From: Mucilaginibacter pedocola
Lineage (GTDB): Bacteria > Bacteroidota > Bacteroidia > Sphingobacteriales > Sphingobacteriaceae
NCBI RefSeq assembly: GCF_002013915.1
Contig: NZ_MBTF01000037.1
Span: forward strand, 124,001-188,000
Length of the DNA stretch: 64,000 nucleotides
Direction of reading: 5' to 3'
Made by a program: the position numbers and the translations under genes
Part shown: piece by piece, positions 62,942 to 64,000 of the stretch
Layout of the letters: each line of letters begins with the position of its first letter
Numbering within the stretch: the first letter of the stretch is position 1
The notes under the pieces: generated by a model
What the model was told of the DNA's origin: nothing
The model's input: the letters and a program-made list of their open reading frames with translations, nothing else
The model's database searches: none

Positions 62942-63700
62942 TTACACCAACCCCACCTTCTTCCCTGCAACCTTTAACCATTGCCTGGCCATTAACTCGT
63001 GGCCGGCGGGCATGGGGTGTACGCCATCCCATATCCAGTATTCAACGGGAGCTTTGCTTAGCGCATCATTAAATGGTTGCTGAAAGGGCACAAATACTGC
63101 ATCAAACTCCGTAGCGAGTTTTTTGGCGATAGCCTGCCGTTTCTCCACCTCTTCTTTCCATTTATCAAATTGAGCGTTCACGCGGGTGCCGGGCAAAATA
63201 AAGGGTTCGCAAATGATGAATTTGATATTGGGCAGGGCTTCTTTGGTTTGCTTTAAAAGCGCCAGGTAGCCTGTTTCGTAGTTTTCAGCACTGTAGTTGG
63301 TATCGCCATTTACACAGGCCAATACATCATTCACGCCAATTAAAATACTCAACACATCGGGTTTTAATGCCAGTGTATCGGTTTGCCAGCGGGCGGCCAG
63401 GTCGGTTACTTTATTGCCGCTGATGCCGCGATTGTAGAAATGGAATTTACGGCCGGGGTGATCATACCATAGTCGGCTGGCCAGCAAGCAGGCATAGCCA
63501 TGGCCCATTACGTGGTTCCAGTCGTTATCGCGCGTGCGGTTGCCGTCGGTTATCGAGTCGCCCTGGAAAAGGATAACCATATCGGTTTTCAGCTTTTCAG
63601 CAGTCGGTGTTTCTGCTTTTAATAGGTTTGGCAATGCGGTTGCGGCAGCGCCTATCAGGGTGGTTTGTTTCAGGAAATTGCGGCGGGTATGGTTAGCCAT
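62942..63700 (-). CDS. SGNH/GDSL hydrolase, Tat-exported (carbohydrate esterase-like)
   Basis: A 252-residue enzyme with a twin-arginine signal (HTRRNFLKQ) and hydrophobic stretch ending near residue 29. The four SGNH blocks are present: GDSI with S49, the block II glycine in NRGISG, GVND with N124, and WDGVHP with D225 and H228. The family removes acetyl or other acyl groups from sugars; homologues include rhamnogalacturonan acetylesterases. It is convergent with the DUF1080 gene and closes the carbohydrate locus. The specific substrate is unknown. Tat export suggests folding before translocation. Confidence 0.92.
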   Translation of the reverse strand: MANHTRRNFLKQTTLIGAAATALPNLLKAETPTAEKLKTDMVILFQGDSITDGNRTRDNDWNHVMGHGYACLLASRLWYDHPGRKFHFYNRGISGNKVTDLAARWQTDTLALKPDVLSILIGVNDVLACVNGDTNYSAENYETGYLALLKQTKEALPNIKFIICEPFILPGTRVNAQFDKWKEEVEKRQAIAKKLATEFDAVFVPFQQPFNDALSKAPVEYWIWDGVHPMPAGHELMARQWLKVAGKKVGLV

Positions 63701-63815
63701 AGGTTGGTTGGAATTTGCTTCAATGTATGTAAAAAATACCGCTGCTCAAGACCCTTTTTTCTTTTTCTCCTCTTGATAAAGGCATTTGAGGGGCGCTCTT
63801 TCCATTGCGAACTAT

Positions 63816-63935
63816 GGTTCCCCTCTTGAGAGGGGTTAGGGGTGTGTTAGAGTTTATGCAAAGTGAATTTGCAAAGCCGCTAACACACCCCTGCAGCCGC
63901 ACTTGCCCGCCGCGCCCCCTCTCAAGAGGGGAACC
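63816..63935. repeat. 120-bp palindromic element with perfect 20-bp terminal inverted repeats
   Basis: Outer arms GGTTCCCCTCTTGAGAGGGG (63816-63835) and its exact complement at 63916-63935; inner arms AGGGGTGTGTTAG (63838-63850) and CTAACACACCCCT (63880-63892). No coding capacity. A decayed relative is at 61658-61761. Confidence 0.9.
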
Positions 63936-64000
63936 ACAAAGGCCTTTGCTTATATTGTTTCTACTATCTGCCTAAATGCCTATTTTGTAGCCTCAAGCCA

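Overview
The window looks like a chromosomal segment of a Bacteroidota bacterium, most likely of the Sphingobacteriaceae (Mucilaginibacter/Pedobacter-like). The indicators are a SusC/SusD pair with a hybrid two-component regulator, gliding-motility type C-terminal sorting domains (type IX secretion, type B), the Bacteroidota form of the rhamnose pathway, TAnnTTTG-type promoter boxes and many short dispersed intergenic repeats. The genus is inference. No rRNA, tRNA, CRISPR array, integrase or transposase gene was seen.

Layout. (1) 1-5408, plus strand: the 3' part of a rhamnose operon: proton symporter RhaT (cut by the window edge), bifunctional rhamnulose-1-phosphate aldolase/dehydrogenase RhaD, isomerase RhaI and an FGGY kinase. 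(2) 5430-6642, minus strand: a membrane acyltransferase broken by one extra base in a T6 run. (3) 6772-26645, plus strand: a membrane-anchored TPR/helix-turn-helix regulator followed by three very large paralogous secreted proteins built from MBG, Ig-like, NHL and cadherin-like beta-sandwich repeats, all with the same T9SS type B C-terminus. The first of the three is split by a one-base frameshift. A YncE-like beta-propeller follows (26869-27900). (4) 28023-44000, all minus strand: two stacked efflux modules. The first in transcription order is response regulator, kinase, PepSY-like protein, TolC, adaptor, RND pump of the proton-driven HAE1-like type. The second is response regulator, kinase, TolC, adaptor, CzcA-type metal RND pump. 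(5) 44199-63700: a carbohydrate utilisation locus: hybrid two-component sensor, SusC, SusD, an FG-GAP/ASPIC-UnbV lipoprotein, two 3-keto-disaccharide-hydrolase-fold (DUF1080) proteins flanking a beta-propeller/cytochrome c fusion, and on the opposite strand a Tat-exported SGNH esterase.

How the genes may work together. The rhamnose genes convert imported L-rhamnose to dihydroxyacetone phosphate plus lactaldehyde/lactate. The two efflux modules each carry their own two-component system. In the last locus the hybrid sensor should detect a glycan fragment in the periplasm and switch on susC; direct repeats of TTAACATTTGT 21 bp apart upstream of susC are a candidate site. The most suggestive idea is that the cytochrome c/beta-propeller protein oxidises a glycoside and the neighbouring DUF1080 proteins cleave the 3-keto product. 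That would be an oxidative glycan route without the usual Gfo/Idh/MocA dehydrogenase; this is inference.

Non-coding DNA is rich in structured repeats: a 96-bp MITE-like element in two copies of opposite orientation, a 120-bp palindromic element with a degenerate relative, an array of four AGCGTGGACGCT palindromes, a nested CTCCGGAG element, two TTGAAA-loop hairpins, and purine-rich GGTTAGAGG tracts, one of which appears to have been absorbed into a signal peptide.
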